Below, in pieces: positions 37,426 to 50,853 of a stretch of DNA of 64,000 bases. The stretch spans positions 23,695,059 through 23,759,058 of the forward strand of contig JAQNBH010000002.1 in assembly GCA_028752905.1 (NCBI GenBank). The letters run 5' to 3'. Each line of letters starts with the position of its first letter. The first letter of the stretch is position 1. A program made the translations under genes and the position numbers. The DNA comes from Cladorhizidae sp. MBARI D1340-BT2 (lineage: Eukaryota; Porifera; Demospongiae; Poecilosclerida; Cladorhizidae). The notes beneath the pieces are model-generated. The model saw only the letters and a list, made by a program, of their open reading frames with translations. It had not been told where the DNA came from and did not search any database.

Positions 37426-40040
37426 GTGGTAAGGTTTGTGATTTTTCCTGGCGTTTTCCAGTTGCCAAAGCGGTGGCCTGCCAGTGAAAAACCACTACAT
37501 TTATTGATAATCTGTTCACATGTTGCAGATAAGGGCCTTCTCTATCAGTTGACAAAATCTGGGACTTTGGTCTTGTTAATTAGGGCAGTTATGAATTGTA
37601 CTCTTACTTGATGCTAAACATGTTCTTGATATTTGCCCTAATTTGGTCTATATGTTTCTCATTTTCCCCCCGAAAATCTTGTTTTTTTGCCGTGAAGCTC
37701 ATAACTTTTCTACACTTTACCCAAAAAAGATAATTTTTATATCATCGGATAGCTCTTCTAATTATCTGTATTTTGTACGTGCCAAAATTTTAAGTACTCT
37801 AAGTATTAGCAAGTTATGGTGATTTGAAGTGGTAAGGTTTGGGATTTTTCCTGGCGTTTTCCAGTTGCCAAAGCGGTGGCCTGCCAGTGAAAAACCACTA
37901 CATTTATTGATAATCTGTTCACATGTTGCAGATAAGGGCCTTCTCTATCAGTTGACAAAATCTGGGACTTTGGTCTTGTTAATTAGGGCAGTTATGAATT
38001 GTACTCTTACTTGATGCTAAACATGTACTTGATATTTGCCCTAATTTGGTCTATATGTTTCTCATTTCCCCCCCGAAAATCTTGTTTTTTTGCCGTGAAG
38101 CTCATAACTTTTCTACACTTTACCTAAAAAAGATAATTTTTATATCACCGGATAGCCCTTCTAATTATCTGTCTTTTGTACGTGCCAAAATGTTGAGTAC
38201 TCTAAGTATTAGGAAGTTATGGTGATTTGAAGTGGTAAGGTTTGGGATTTTTCCTGGCGTTTTCCAGTTGCCAAAGCGGTGGCCTGCCAGTGAAAAACCA
38301 CTACATTTATTGATAATCTGTTCACATGTTGCAGATAAGGGCCTTCTCTATCAGTTGACAAAATCTGGGACTTTGGTCTTATTAATTAGGGCAGTTATGA
38401 ATTGTACTCTTACTTGATGCTAAACATGTTCTTGATATTTGCCCTAATTTGGTCTATATGTTTCTCATTTTCCCCCCGAAAATCTTGTTTTTTTGCCGTG
38501 AAGCTCATAACTTTTCTACACTTTACCCAAAAAAGATAATTTTTATATTACTGGATAGCTCTTCTAATTATCTGTCTTTTGTACGTGCCAAAATTTTAAG
38601 TACTCTAAGTATTAGCAAGTTATGGTGATTTGAAGTGGTAAGGTTTGTGATTTTTCCTGGCGTTTTCCAGTTGCCAAAGCGGTGGCCTGCCAGTGAAAAA
38701 CCACTACATTTATTGATAATCTGTTCACATGTTGCAGATAAGGGCCTTCTCTATCAGTTGACAAAATCTGGGACTTTGGTCTTGTTAATTAGGGCAGTTA
38801 TGAATTGTACTCTTACTTGATGCTAAACATGTTCTTGATATTTGCCCTAATTTGGTCTATATGTTTCTCATTTTCCCCCCGAAAATCTTGTTTTTTTGCC
38901 GTGAAGCTCATAACTTTTCTACACTTTACCCCAAAAAGATAATTTTTATATCACCGGATAGCTCTTCTAATTATCTGTCTTTTGTACGTGCCAATTTTGA
39001 GTACTCTAATTATTAGCAAGTTATGGTGATTTGAAGTGGTAAGGTTTGTGATTTTTCCTGGCGTTTTCCAGTTGCCAAAGCGGTGGCCTGCCAGTGAAAA
39101 ACCACTACATTTATTGATAATCTGTTCACATGTTGCAGATAAGGGCCTTCTCTATCAGTTGACAAAATCTGGGACTTTGGTCTTGTTAATTAGGGCAGTT
39201 ATGAATTGTACTCTTACTTGATGCTAAACATGTTCTTGATATTTGCCCTAATTTGGTCTATATGTTTCTAATTTTCCCCCCGAAAATCTTGTTTTTTTGC
39301 CGTGAAGCTCATAACTTTTCTACACTTTACCCAAAAAAGATAATTTTTATATCACCGGATAGCTCTTCTAATTATCTGTCTTTTGTATGTGCCAAAATTT
39401 TGAGTACTCTAAGTATTAGCAAGTTATGGTGATTTGAAGTGGTAAGGTTTGTGATTTTTCCTGGCGTTTTCCAGTTGCCAAAGCGGTGGCCTGCCAGTGA
39501 AAAACCACTACATTTATTGATAATCTGTTCACATGTTGCAGATAAGGGCCTTCTCTATCAGTTGACAAAATCTGGGACTTTGGTCTTGTTAATTAGGGCA
39601 GTTATGAATTGTACTCTTACTTGATGCTAAACATGTTCTTGATATTTGCCCTAATTTGGTCTATATGTTTCTCATTTTTCCCCCGAAAATCTTGTTTTTT
39701 TGCCGTGAAGCTCATAACTTTTCTACACTTTACCCAAAAAAGATACTTTTTATATCACCGGATAGCTCTTCTAATTATCTGTCTTTTGTACGTGCCAAAA
39801 TTTTGAGTACTCTAAGTATTAGCAAGTTATGGTGATTTGAAGTGGTAAGGTTTGTGATTTTTCCTGGCGTTTTCCAGTTGCCAAAGCGGTGGCCTGCCAG
39901 TGAAAAACCACTACATTTATTGATAATCTGTTCACATGTTGCAGATAAGGGCCTTCTCTATCAGTTGACAAAATCTGGGACTTTGGTCTTGTTAATTAGG
40001 GCAGTTATGAATTGTACTCTTACTTGATGCTAAACATGTT

Positions 40041-40546
40041 AGCTTCGTAGATTATCCACACTTCACTGAATAGACTTGATGTATAGCTATTAAGATAGGA
40101 CTCTCTAAGTGCTCTCTCTTGATACCTAACATCCATATATTCTGCACACTTCACTGTAATGGACTTGCAAGATAGGTATCTCTCAGTGTTCTCTATCTTG
40201 AGCTAAACATGTTAGCTTCATAGATTCTCCACACTTCACTGAATAGACTTGATATATAGTTCTAAAGGTAGGCCTCTCTCTGTTCTCTCTCTTGATACCA
40301 AACATCCGTATATTCCGCATTCTTCACAGTAATGGACTTGATAGAATCACAAGATAGGTTTCTCTCTGCTCTCTCTTGATGCTAAATAGATTCTCCACAC
40401 TTCACTGAATAAACTTGATATATAGCTATTAAGATAGGTCTCTCTCTGTGCTCTCTGTTGATATCAAACATCCATAATATTCTGCACACTTTACTGTAAT
40501 GGACTTGATATGATTCGAATGATAGGTTTCATTATGTGTTCTCTAT
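40041..40546 (+). repeat. 506-bp block 2
   Basis: Breakpoints and length are identical to block 1, in unit 39842. It differs from block 1 by GCATTCTTCAC (40317) in place of GCATACTTCAC. It is followed by a 403-bp and then a 315-bp unit, as in blocks 1 and 4. Confidence 0.92.
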
Positions 40547-41153
40547 CTTGATATTTGCCCTAATTTGGTCTATATGTTTCTCATTTCCCCCCCGAAAATC
40601 TTGTTTTTTTGCCGTGAAGCTCATAACATTTCTACACTTTACCCAAAAAAGATAATTTTTATATCACCGGATAGCTCTTCTAATTATCTGTCTTTTGTAC
40701 GTACCAAAATTTTAAGTACTCTAAGTATTAGCAAGTTATGCTGATTTGAAGTGGTAAGGTTTGGGATTTTTCCTGGCGTTTTCCAGTTGCCAAAGCGGTG
40801 GCCTGCCAGTGAAAAACCACTACATTTATTGATAATCTGTTCACATGTTGCAGATAAGGGCCTTCTCTATCAGTTGACAAAATCTGGGACTTTGGTCTTG
40901 TTAATTAGGGCAGTTATGAATTGTACTCTTACTTGATGCTAAACATGTTCTTGATATTTGCCCTAATTTGGTCTATATGTTTCTCATTTCCCCCCCGAAA
41001 ATCTTGTTTTTTTGCCGTGAAGCTCATAACATTTCTACACTTTACCCCAAAAAGATAATTTTTATATCACCGGATAGCTCTTCTAATTATCTGTCTTTTG
41101 TACGTGCCAAAATTTTAAGTACTCTAAGTATTAGCAAGTTATGGTGATTTGAA

Positions 41154-41468
41154 GTGGTAAGGTTTGGGATTTTTCCTGGCGTTTTACAGTTGCCAAAGCG
41201 GTGGCCTGCCAGTGAAAAACCACTACATTTATTGATAATCTGTTCACATGTTGCAGATAAGGGCCTTCTCTATCAGTTGACAAAATCTGGGACTTTGGTC
41301 TTGTTAATTAGGGCAGTTATGAATTGTACTCTTACTTGATGCTAAACATGTTCTTGATATTTAAAAAAGATAATTTTTATATCACCGGATAGCCCTTCTA
41401 ATTATCTGTCTTTTGTACGTGCCAAAATTTTGAGTACTCTAAGTATTAGCAAGTTATGGTGATTTGAA
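41154..41468 (+). repeat. 315-bp truncated unit 3
   Basis: The deletion junction is at 41362/41363, with the GTTTTACAG marker. It is the homologue of unit 37111 at +4043 bp. Confidence 0.93.
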
Positions 41469-43283
41469 GTGGTAAGGTTTGTGATTTTTCCTGGCGTTTT
41501 CCAGTTGCCAAAGCGGTGGCCTGCCAGTGAAAAACCACTACATTTATTGATAATCTGTTCACATGTTGCAGATAAGGGCCTTCTCTATCAGTTGACAAAA
41601 TCTGGGACTTTGGTCTTGTTAATTAGGGCAGTTATGAATTGTACTCTTACTTGATGCTAAACATGTTCTTGATATTTGCCCTAATTTGGTCTATATGTTT
41701 CTCATTTTCCCCCCGAAAATCTTGTTTTTTTGCCGTGAAGCTCATAACTTTTCTACACTTTACCCAAAAAAGATAATTTTTATATCATCGGATAGCTCTT
41801 CTAATTATCTGTATTTTGTACGTGCCAAAATTTTAAGTACTCTAAGTATTAGCAAGTTATGGTGATTTGAAGTGGTAAGGTTTGGGATTTTTCCTGGCGT
41901 TTTCCAGTTGCCAAAGCGGTGGCCTGCCAGTGAAAAACCACTACATTTATTGATAATCTGTTCACATGTTGCAGATAAGGGCCTTCTCTATCAGTTGACA
42001 AAATCTGGGACTTTGGTCTTGTTAATTAGGGCAGTTATGAATTGTACTCTTACTTGATGCTAAACATGTACTTGATATTTGCCCTAATTTGGTCTATATG
42101 TTTCTCATTTCCCCCCCGAAAATCTTGTTTTTTTGCCGTGAAGCTCATAACTTTTCTACACTTTACCCAAAAAAGATAATTTTTATATCACCGGATAGCC
42201 CTTCTAATTATCTGTCTTTTGTACGTGCCAAAATGTTGAGTACTCTAAGTATTAGGAAGTTATGGTGATTTGAAGTGGTAAGGTTTGGGATTTTTCCTGG
42301 CGTTTTCCAGTTGCCAAAGCGGTGGCCTGCCAGTGAAAAACCACTACATTTATTGATAATCTGTTCACATGTTGCAGATAAGGGCCTTCTCTATCAGTTG
42401 ACAAAATCTGGGACTTTGGTCTTATTAATTAGGGCAGTTATGAATTGTACTCTTACTTGATGCTAAACATGTTCTTGATATTTGCCCTAATTTGGTCTAT
42501 ATGTTTCTCATTTTCCCCCCGAAAATCTTGTTTTTTTGCCGTGAAGCTCATAACTTTTCTACACTTTACCCAAAAAAGATAATTTTTATATCACCGGATA
42601 GCTCTTCTAATTATCTGTCTTTTGTACGTGCCAAAATTTTGAGTACTCTAAGTATTAGCAAGTTATGGTGATTTGAAGTGGTAAGGTTTGTGATTTTTCC
42701 TGGCGTTTTCCAGTTGCCAAAGCGGTGGCCTGCCAGTGAAAAACCACTACATTTATTGATAATCTGTTCACATGTTGCAGATAAGGGCCTTCTCTATCAG
42801 TTGACAAAATCTGGGACTTTGGTCTTGTTAATTAGGGCAGTTATGAATTGTACTCTTACTTGATGCTAAACATGTTCTTGATATTTGCCCTAATTTGGTC
42901 TATATATATGTTTCTCATTTTCCTCCCGAAAATCTTGTTTTTTTGCCGTGAAGCTCATAACTTTTCTACACTTTACCCAAAAAAGATAATTTTTATATCA
43001 CCGGATAGCCCTTCTAATTATCTGTCTTTTGTACGTATCAAAATTTTGAATACTCTAAGTATTAGGAAGTTATGATGATTTGAAGTGGTAAGGTTTGTGA
43101 TTTTTCCTGGCGTTTTCCAGTTGCCAAAGCGGTGGCCTGCCAGTGAAAAACCACTACATTTATTGATAATCTGTTCACATGTTGCAGATAAGGGCCTTCT
43201 CTATCAGTTGACAAAATCTGGGACTTTGGTCTTGTTAATTAGGGCAGTTATGAATTGTACTCTTACTTGATGCTAAACATGTT

Positions 43284-43789
43284 AGCTTCGTAGATTATCC
43301 ACACTTCACTGAATAGACTTGATGTATAGCTATTAAGATAGGACTCTCTAAGTGCTCTCTCTTGATACCTAACATCCATATATTCTGCACACTTCACTGT
43401 AATGGACTTGCAAGATAGGTATCTCTCAGTGTTCTCTATCTTGAGCTAAACATGTTAGCTTCATAGATTCTCCACACTTCACTGAATAGACTTGATATAT
43501 AGTTCTAAAGGTAGGCCTCTCTCTGTTCTCTCTCTTGATACCAAACATCCGTATATTCCGCATACTTCACAGTAATGGACTTGATAGAATCACAAGATAG
43601 GTTTCTCTCTGCTCTCTCTTGATGCTAAATAGATTCTCCACACTTCACTGAATAAACTTGATATATAGCTATTAAGATAGGTCTCTCTCTGTGCTCTCTG
43701 TTGATATCAAACATCCATAATATTCTGCACACTTTACTGTAATGGACTTGATATGATTCGAATGATAGGTTTCATTATGTGTTCTCTAT
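43284..43789 (+). repeat. 506-bp block 3
   Basis: This block lies in unit 43085, with the same breakpoints. The preceding unit tail has TATCAAAATTTTGAATAC and GAAGTTATGATG, unlike blocks 1 and 2. It is not followed by a 315-bp unit. Confidence 0.92.
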
Positions 43790-44799
43790 CTTGATATTTG
43801 CCCTAATTTGGTCTATATGTTTCTCATTTTCCCCCCGAAAATCTTGTTTTTTTGCCGTGAAGCTCATAACATTTCTACACTTTACCCAAAAAAGATAATT
43901 TTTATATCACCGGATAGCTCTTCTAATTATCTGTCTTTTGTACGTGCCAAAATTTTAAGTACTCTAAGTATTAGCAAGTTATGCTGATTTGAAGTGGTAA
44001 GGTTTGGGATTTTTCCTGGCGTTTTCCAGTTGCCAAAGCGGTGGCCTGCCAGTGAAAAACCACTACATTTATTGATAATCTGTTCACATGTTGCAGATAA
44101 GGGCCTTCTCTATCAGTTGACAAAATCTGGGACTTTGGTCTTGTTAATTAGGGCAGTTATGAATTGTACTCTTACTTGATGCTAAACATGTTCTTGATAT
44201 TTGCCCTAATTTGGTCTATATGTTTCTCATTTTCCCCCCGAAAATCTTGTTTTTTTCCCGTGAAGCTCATAACTTTTCTACACTTTATCCAAAAAAGATA
44301 ATTTTTATATCACCGGATAGCCCTTCTAATTATCTGTCTTTTGTACGTGCCAAAATGTTGAGTACTCTAAGTATTAGGAAGTTATGGTGATTTGAAGTGG
44401 TAAGGTTTGGGATTTTTCCTGGCGTTTTCCAGTTGCCAAAGCGGTGGCCTGCCAGTGAAAAACCACTACATTTATTGATAATCTGTTCACATGTTGCAGA
44501 TAAGGGCCTTCTCTATCAGTTGACAAAATCTGGGACTTTGGTCTTGTTAATTAGGGCAGTTATGAATTGTACTCTTACTTGATGCTAAACATGTTCTTGA
44601 TATTTGCCCTAATTTGGTCTATATGTTTCTCATTTTCCCCCCGAAAATCTTGTTTTTTTGCCGTGAAGCTCATAACTTTTTTACACTTTATCTAAAAAAG
44701 ATAATTTTTATATCACCGGATAGCTCTTCTAATTATCTGTCTTTTGTACGTGCCAAAATTTTGAGTACTCTAAGTATTAGCAAGTTATGGTGATTTGAA

Positions 44800-46811
44800 G
44801 TGGTAAGGTTTGTGATTTTTCCTGGCGTTTTCCAGTTGCCAAAGCGGTGGCCTGCCAGTGAAAAACCACTACATTTATTGATAATCTGTTCACATGTTGC
44901 AGATAAGGGCCTTCTCTATCAGTTGACAAAATCTGGGACTTTGGTCTTGTTAATTAGGGCAGTTATGAATTGTACTCTTACTTGATGCTAAACATGTTCT
45001 TGATATTTGCCCTAATTTGGTCTATATGTTTCTCATTTTCCCCCCGAAAATCTTGTTTTTTTGCCGTGAAGCTCATAACTTTTTTACACTTTATCTAAAA
45101 AAGATAATTTTTATATCACCGGATAGCTCTTCTAATTATCTGTCTTTTGTACGTGCCAAAATTTTGAGTACTCTAAGTATTAGCAAGTTATGGTGATTTG
45201 AAGTGGTAAGGTTTGTGATTTTTCCTGGCGTTTTCCAGTTGCCAAAGCGGTGGCCTGCCAGTGAAAAACCACTACATTTATTGATAATCTGTTCACATGT
45301 TGCAGATAAGGGCCTTCTCTATCAGTTGACAAAATCTGGGACTTTGGTCTTGTTAATTAGGGCAGTTATGAATTGTACTCTTACTTGATGCTAAACATGT
45401 TCTTGATATTTGCCCTAATTTGGTCTATATGTTTCTCATTTTCCCCCCGAAAATCTTGTTTTTTGCCGTGAAGCTCATAACTTTTCTACACTTTATCTAA
45501 AAAAGATAATTTTTATATCACCGGATAGCCCTTCTAATTATCTGTCTTTTGTACGTGCCAAAATTTTGAGTACTCTAAGTATTAGCAAGTTATGGTGATT
45601 TGAAGTGGTAAGATTTGGGATTTTTCCTGGCGTTTTCCAGTTGCCAAAGCGGTGGCCTGCCAGTGAAAAACCACTACATTTATTGATAATCTGTTCACAT
45701 GTTGCAGATAAGGGCCTTCTCTATCAGTTGACAAAATCTGGGACTTTGGTCTTGTTAATTAGGGCAGTTATGAATTGTAATCTTACTTGATGCTAAACAT
45801 GTTCTTGATATTTGCCCTAATTTGGTCTATATGTTTCTCATTTTCCCCCCGAAAATCTGGTTTTTTTGCCGTGAAGCTCATAACTTTTTTACACTTTACC
45901 CAAAAAAGATAATTTTTATATCACCGGATAGGTCTTCTAATTATCTGTCTTTTGTACGTGCCAAAATTTTGAGTACTCTAAGTATTAGCAAGTTATGGTG
46001 ATTTGAAGTGGTAAGGTTTGTGATTTTTCCTGGCGTTTTCCAGTTGCCAAAGCGGTGGCCTGCCAGTGAAAAACCACTACATTTATTGATAATCTGTTCA
46101 CATGTTGCAGATAAGGGCCTTCTCTATCAGTTGACAAAATCTGGGACTTTGGTCTTGTTAATTAGGGCAGTTATGAATTGTACTCTTACTTGATGCTAAA
46201 CATGTTCTTGATATTTGCCCTAATTTGGTCTATATGTTTCTCATTTTCCCCCCGAAAATCTTGTTTTTTTGCCGTGAAGCTCATAACTTTTCTACACTTT
46301 ACCCCAAAAAGATAATTTTTATATCACCGGATAGCTCTTCTAATTATCTGTCTTTTGTACGTGCCAATTTTGAGTACTCTAATTATTAGCAAGTTATGGT
46401 GATTTGAAGTGGTAAGGTTTGTGATTTTTCCTGGCGTTTTCCAGTTGCCAAAGCGGTGGCCTGCCAGTGAAAAACCACTACATTTATTGATAATCTGTTC
46501 ACATGTTGCAGATAAGGGCCTTCTCTATCAGTTGACAAAATCTGGGACTTTGGTCTTGTTAATTAGGGCAGTTATGAATTGTACTCTTACTTGATGCTAA
46601 ACATGTTCTTGATATTTGCCCTAATTTGGTCTATATGTTTCTAATTTTCCCCCCGAAAATCTTGTTTTTTTGCCGTGAAGCTCATAACTTTGCTACACTT
46701 TACCCAAAAAAGATAATTTTTATATCACCGGATAGCTCTTCTAATTATCTGTCTTTTGTATGTGCCAAAATTTTGAGTACTCTAAGTATTAGCAAGTTAT
46801 GGTGATTTGAA
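44800..46811 (+). repeat. Five-unit higher-order repeat V, copy 1 (2012 bp)
   Basis: Units of 403, 402, 403, 401 and 403 bp recur immediately downstream. The order of markers is TTTTTTACACTTTATCTAA; TTGTTTTTTGCC (T6 run); AAGATTTGGG with GTAATCTTAC and AATCTGGTTT; ATAGGTCTTC; CCAATTTTGAG with CTAATTATTAG; then CTAATTTTCC with TTTGCTACAC and TATGTGCC. Confidence 0.9.
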
Positions 46812-48823
46812 GTGGTAAGGTTTGTGATTTTTCCTGGCGTTTTCCAGTTGCCAAAGCGGTGGCCTGCCAGTGAAAAACCACTACATTTATTGATAATCTG
46901 TTCACATGTTGCAGATAAGGGCCTTCTCTATCAGTTGACAAAATCTGGGACTTTGGTCTTGTTAATTAGGGCAGTTATGAATTGTACTCTTACTTGATGC
47001 TAAACATGTTCTTGATATTTGCCCTAATTTGGTCTATATGTTTCTCATTTTCCCCCCGAAAATCTTGTTTTTTTGCCGTGAAGCTCATAACTTTTTTACA
47101 CTTTATCTAAAAAAGATAATTTTTATATCACCGGATAGCTCTTCTAATTATCTGTCTTTTGTACGTGCCAAAATTTTGAGTACTCTAAGTATTAGCAAGT
47201 TATGGTGATTTGAAGTGGTAAGGTTTGTGATTTTTCCTGGCGTTTTCCAGTTGCCAAAGCGGTGGCCTGCCAGTGAAAAACCACTACATTTATTGATAAT
47301 CTGTTCACATGTTGCAGATAAGGGCCTTCTCTATCAGTTGACAAAATCTGGGACTTTGGTCTTGTTAATTAGGGCAGTTATGAATTGTACTCTTACTTGA
47401 TGCTAAACATGTTCTTGATATTTGCCCTAATTTGGTCTATATGTTTCTCATTTTCCCCCCGAAAATCTTGTTTTTTGCCGTGAAGCTCATAACTTTTCTA
47501 CACTTTATCTAAAAAAGATAATTTTTATATCACCGGATAGCCCTTCTAATTATCTGTCTTTTGTACGTGCCAAAATTTTGAGTACTCTAAGTATTAGCAA
47601 GTTATGGTGATTTGAAGTGGTAAGATTTGGGATTTTTCCTGGCGTTTTCCAGTTGCCAAAGCGGTGGCCTGCCAGTGAAAAACCACTACATTTATTGATA
47701 ATCTGTTCACATGTTGCAGATAAGGGCCTTCTCTATCAGTTGACAAAATCTGGGACTTTGGTCTTGTTAATTAGGGCAGTTATGAATTGTAATCTTACTT
47801 GATGCTAAACATGTTCTTGATATTTGCCCTAATTTGGTCTATATGTTTCTCATTTTCCCCCCGAAAATCTGGTTTTTTTGCCGTGAAGCTCATAACTTTT
47901 TTACACTTTACCCAAAAAAGATAATTTTTATATCACCGGATAGGTCTTCTAATTATCTGTCTTTTGTACGTGCCAAAATTTTGAGTACTCTAAGTATTAG
48001 CAAGTTATGGTGATTTGAAGTGGTAAGGTTTGTGATTTTTCCTGGCGTTTTCCAGTTGCCAAAGCGGTGGCCTGCCAGTGAAAAACCACTACATTTATTG
48101 ATAATCTGTTCACATGTTGCAGATAAGGGCCTTCTCTATCAGTTGACAAAATCTGGGACTTTGGTCTTGTTAATTAGGGCAGTTATGAATTGTACTCTTA
48201 CTTGATGCTAAACATGTTCTTGATATTTGCCCTAATTTGGTCTATATGTTTCTCATTTTCCCCCCGAAAATCTTGTTTTTTTGCCGTGAAGCTCATAACT
48301 TTTCTACACTTTACCCCAAAAAGATAATTTTTATATCACCGGATAGCTCTTCTAATTATCTGTCTTTTGTACGTGCCAATTTTGAGTACTCTAATTATTA
48401 GCAAGTTATGGTGATTTGAAGTGGTAAGGTTTGTGATTTTTCCTGGCGTTTTCCAGTTGCCAAAGCGGTGGCCTGCCAGTGAAAAACCACTACATTTATT
48501 GATAATCTGTTCACATGTTGCAGATAAGGGCCTTCTCTATCAGTTGACAAAATCTGGGACTTTGGTCTTGTTAATTAGGGCAGTTATGAATTGTACTCTT
48601 ACTTGATGCTAAACATGTTCTTGATATTTGCCCTAATTTGGTCTATATGTTTCTAATTTTCCCCCCGAAAATCTTGTTTTTTTGCCGTGAAGCTCATAAC
48701 TTTGCTACACTTTACCCAAAAAAGATAATTTTTATATCACCGGATAGCTCTTCTAATTATCTGTCTTTTGTATGTGCCAAAATTTTGAGTACTCTAAGTA
48801 TTAGCAAGTTATGGTGATTTGAA
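46812..48823 (+). repeat. Five-unit higher-order repeat V, copy 2
   Basis: This is a tandem copy of the preceding 2012 bp. I saw no difference between the two in the markers listed for copy 1. Similarity to copy 1 continues into the next unit, then stops near 49060, where TTTTTCCCCC and GATACTTTTT appear. A further copy lies at 61157-63168 and the start of another at 63169, as part of duplication U. Confidence 0.9.
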
Positions 48824-49425
48824 GTGGTAAGGTTTGTGATTTTTCCTGGCGTTTTCCAGTTGCCAAAGCGGTGGCCTGCCAGTGAAAAACCACTACATTT
48901 ATTGATAATCTGTTCACATGTTGCAGATAAGGGCCTTCTCTATCAGTTGACAAAATCTGGGACTTTGGTCTTGTTAATTAGGGCAGTTATGAATTGTACT
49001 CTTACTTGATGCTAAACATGTTCTTGATATTTGCCCTAATTTGGTCTATATGTTTCTCATTTTTCCCCCGAAAATCTTGTTTTTTTGCCGTGAAGCTCAT
49101 AACTTTTCTACACTTTACCCAAAAAAGATACTTTTTATATCACCGGATAGCTCTTCTAATTATCTGTCTTTTGTACGTGCCAAAATTTTGAGTACTCTAA
49201 GTATTAGCAAGTTATGGTGATTTGAAGTGGTAAGGTTTGTGATTTTTCCTGGCGTTTTCCAGTTGCCAAAGCGGTGGCCTGCCAGTGAAAAACCACTACA
49301 TTTATTGATAATCTGTTCACATGTTGCAGATAAGGGCCTTCTCTATCAGTTGACAAAATCTGGGACTTTGGTCTTGTTAATTAGGGCAGTTATGAATTGT
49401 ACTCTTACTTGATGCTAAACATGTT

Positions 49426-49931
49426 AGCTTCGTAGATTATCCACACTTCACTGAATAGACTTGATGTATAGCTATTAAGATAGGACTCTCTAAGTGCTCT
49501 CTCTTGATACCTAACATCCATATATTCTGCACACTTCACTGTAATGGACTTGCAAGATAGGTATCTCTCAGTGTTCTCTATCTTGAGCTAAACATGTTAG
49601 CTTCATAGATTCTCCACACTTCACTGAATAGACTTGATATATAGTTCTAAAGGTAGGCCTCTCTCTGTTCTCTCTCTTGATACCAAACATCCGTATATTC
49701 CGCATACTTCACAGTAATGGACTTGATAGAATCACAAGATAGGTTTCTCTCTGCTCTCTCTTGATGCTAAATAGATTCTCCACACTTCACTGAATAAACT
49801 TGATATATAGCTATTAAGATAGGTCTCTCTCTGTGCTCTCTGTTGATATCAAACATCCATAATATTCTGCACACTTTACTGTAATGGACTTGATATGATT
49901 CGAATGATAGGTTTCATTATGTGTTCTCTAT
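49426..49931 (+). repeat. 506-bp block 4
   Basis: This block lies in unit 49227 and is the counterpart of block 2 in duplication T, but with GCATACTTCAC as in block 1. It is followed by a 403-bp unit and the 315-bp unit 50539. Confidence 0.92.
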
Positions 49932-50538
49932 CTTGATATTTGCCCTAATTTGGTCTATATGTTTCTCATTTCCCCCCCGAAAATCTTGTTTTTTTGCCGT
50001 GAAGCTCATAACATTTCTACACTTTACCCAAAAAAGATAATTTTTATATCACCGGATAGCTCTTCTAATTATCTGTCTTTTGTACGTACCAAAATTTTAA
50101 GTACTCTAAGTATTAGCAAGTTATGCTGATTTGAAGTGGTAAGGTTTGGGATTTTTCCTGGCGTTTTCCAGTTGCCAAAGCGGTGGCCTGCCAGTGAAAA
50201 ACCACTACATTTATTGATAATCTGTTCACATGTTGCAGATAAGGGCCTTCTCTATCAGTTGACAAAATCTGGGACTTTGGTCTTGTTAATTAGGGCAGTT
50301 ATGAATTGTACTCTTACTTGATGCTAAACATGTTCTTGATATTTGCCCTAATTTGGTCTATATGTTTCTCATTTCCCCCCCGAAAATCTTGTTTTTTTGC
50401 CGTGAAGCTCATAACATTTCTACACTTTACCCCAAAAAGATAATTTTTATATCACCGGATAGCTCTTCTAATTATCTGTCTTTTGTACGTGCCAAAATTT
50501 TAAGTACTCTAAGTATTAGCAAGTTATGGTGATTTGAA

Positions 50539-50853
50539 GTGGTAAGGTTTGGGATTTTTCCTGGCGTTTTACAGTTGCCAAAGCGGTGGCCTGCCAGTGA
50601 AAAACCACTACATTTATTGATAATCTGTTCACATGTTGCAGATAAGGGCCTTCTCTATCAGTTGACAAAATCTGGGACTTTGGTCTTGTTAATTAGGGCA
50701 GTTATGAATTGTACTCTTACTTGATGCTAAACATGTTCTTGATATTTAAAAAAGATAATTTTTATATCACCGGATAGCCCTTCTAATTATCTGTCTTTTG
50801 TACGTGCCAAAATTTTGAGTACTCTAAGTATTAGCAAGTTATGGTGATTTGAA
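50539..50853 (+). repeat. 315-bp truncated unit 4
   Basis: The deletion junction is at 50747/50748, with the GTTTTACAG marker. It is the homologue of unit 41154 at +9385 bp. Confidence 0.93.

Larger units (their letters stand above)
35700..38540 (+). repeat. Higher-order repeat S, copy 1 (offset 4043 bp)
   Basis: This segment contains a 909-bp unit, a 403-bp unit, a 315-bp unit and standard units, and recurs at 39743-42583. Shared rare markers are GATACTTTTT (35698), GTACGTACC (36654), TTATGCTGATT, GTTTTACAG (37139), CTGTATTTTG (37767), ACATGTACTTG (38023) and CTTATTAATT (38378). TATTACTGG near 38546 is absent from the second copy and marks the right limit. Confidence 0.88.
39743..42583 (+). 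repeat. Higher-order repeat S, copy 2
   Basis: All rare markers of copy 1 recur 4043 bp downstream. Two differences are visible: TACCTAAAAAAG in copy 1 (38121) is TACCCAAAAAAG here (42164), and the 506-bp block here has GCATTCTTCAC (40317) where the other six blocks have GCATACTTCAC. This copy is also part of the larger duplication T. Confidence 0.87.
38635..46290 (+). repeat. Segmental duplication T, copy 1 (offset 9385 bp)
   Basis: About 7.65 kb recurs 9385 bp downstream with the same unit order: 401, 403, 403, 909, 403, 315, 403, 403, 403, 407, 909, 403, 403, 403, 402, then standard. The combination of two 909-bp units, one 315-bp unit and one 407-bp unit in the same order cannot be coincidental. 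Small markers agree, including CTAATTTTCC (39267), GTATGTGCC (39386), TTTTTCCCCC (39674), GTATCAAAATTTTGAATAC (43035) and ATAGGTCTTC (45929). Confidence 0.88.
43284..47643 (+). repeat. Segmental duplication U, copy 1 (offset 16357 bp)
   Basis: From the 506-bp block at 43284 onward, the sequence recurs at 59641 through the window end. Unit order is 909, 403, 403, 403, 402, 403, 401, 403, 403, 402. Shared markers are CATAACATTTC (43866), TTATGCTGATT (43980), TTTTTTTCCCGTG (44248), TTTATCTAAAAAAG, AAGATTTGGG, GTAATCTTAC, AATCTGGTTT and ATAGGTCTTC. It overlaps T copy 1, so this region has at least three homologues. Confidence 0.88.
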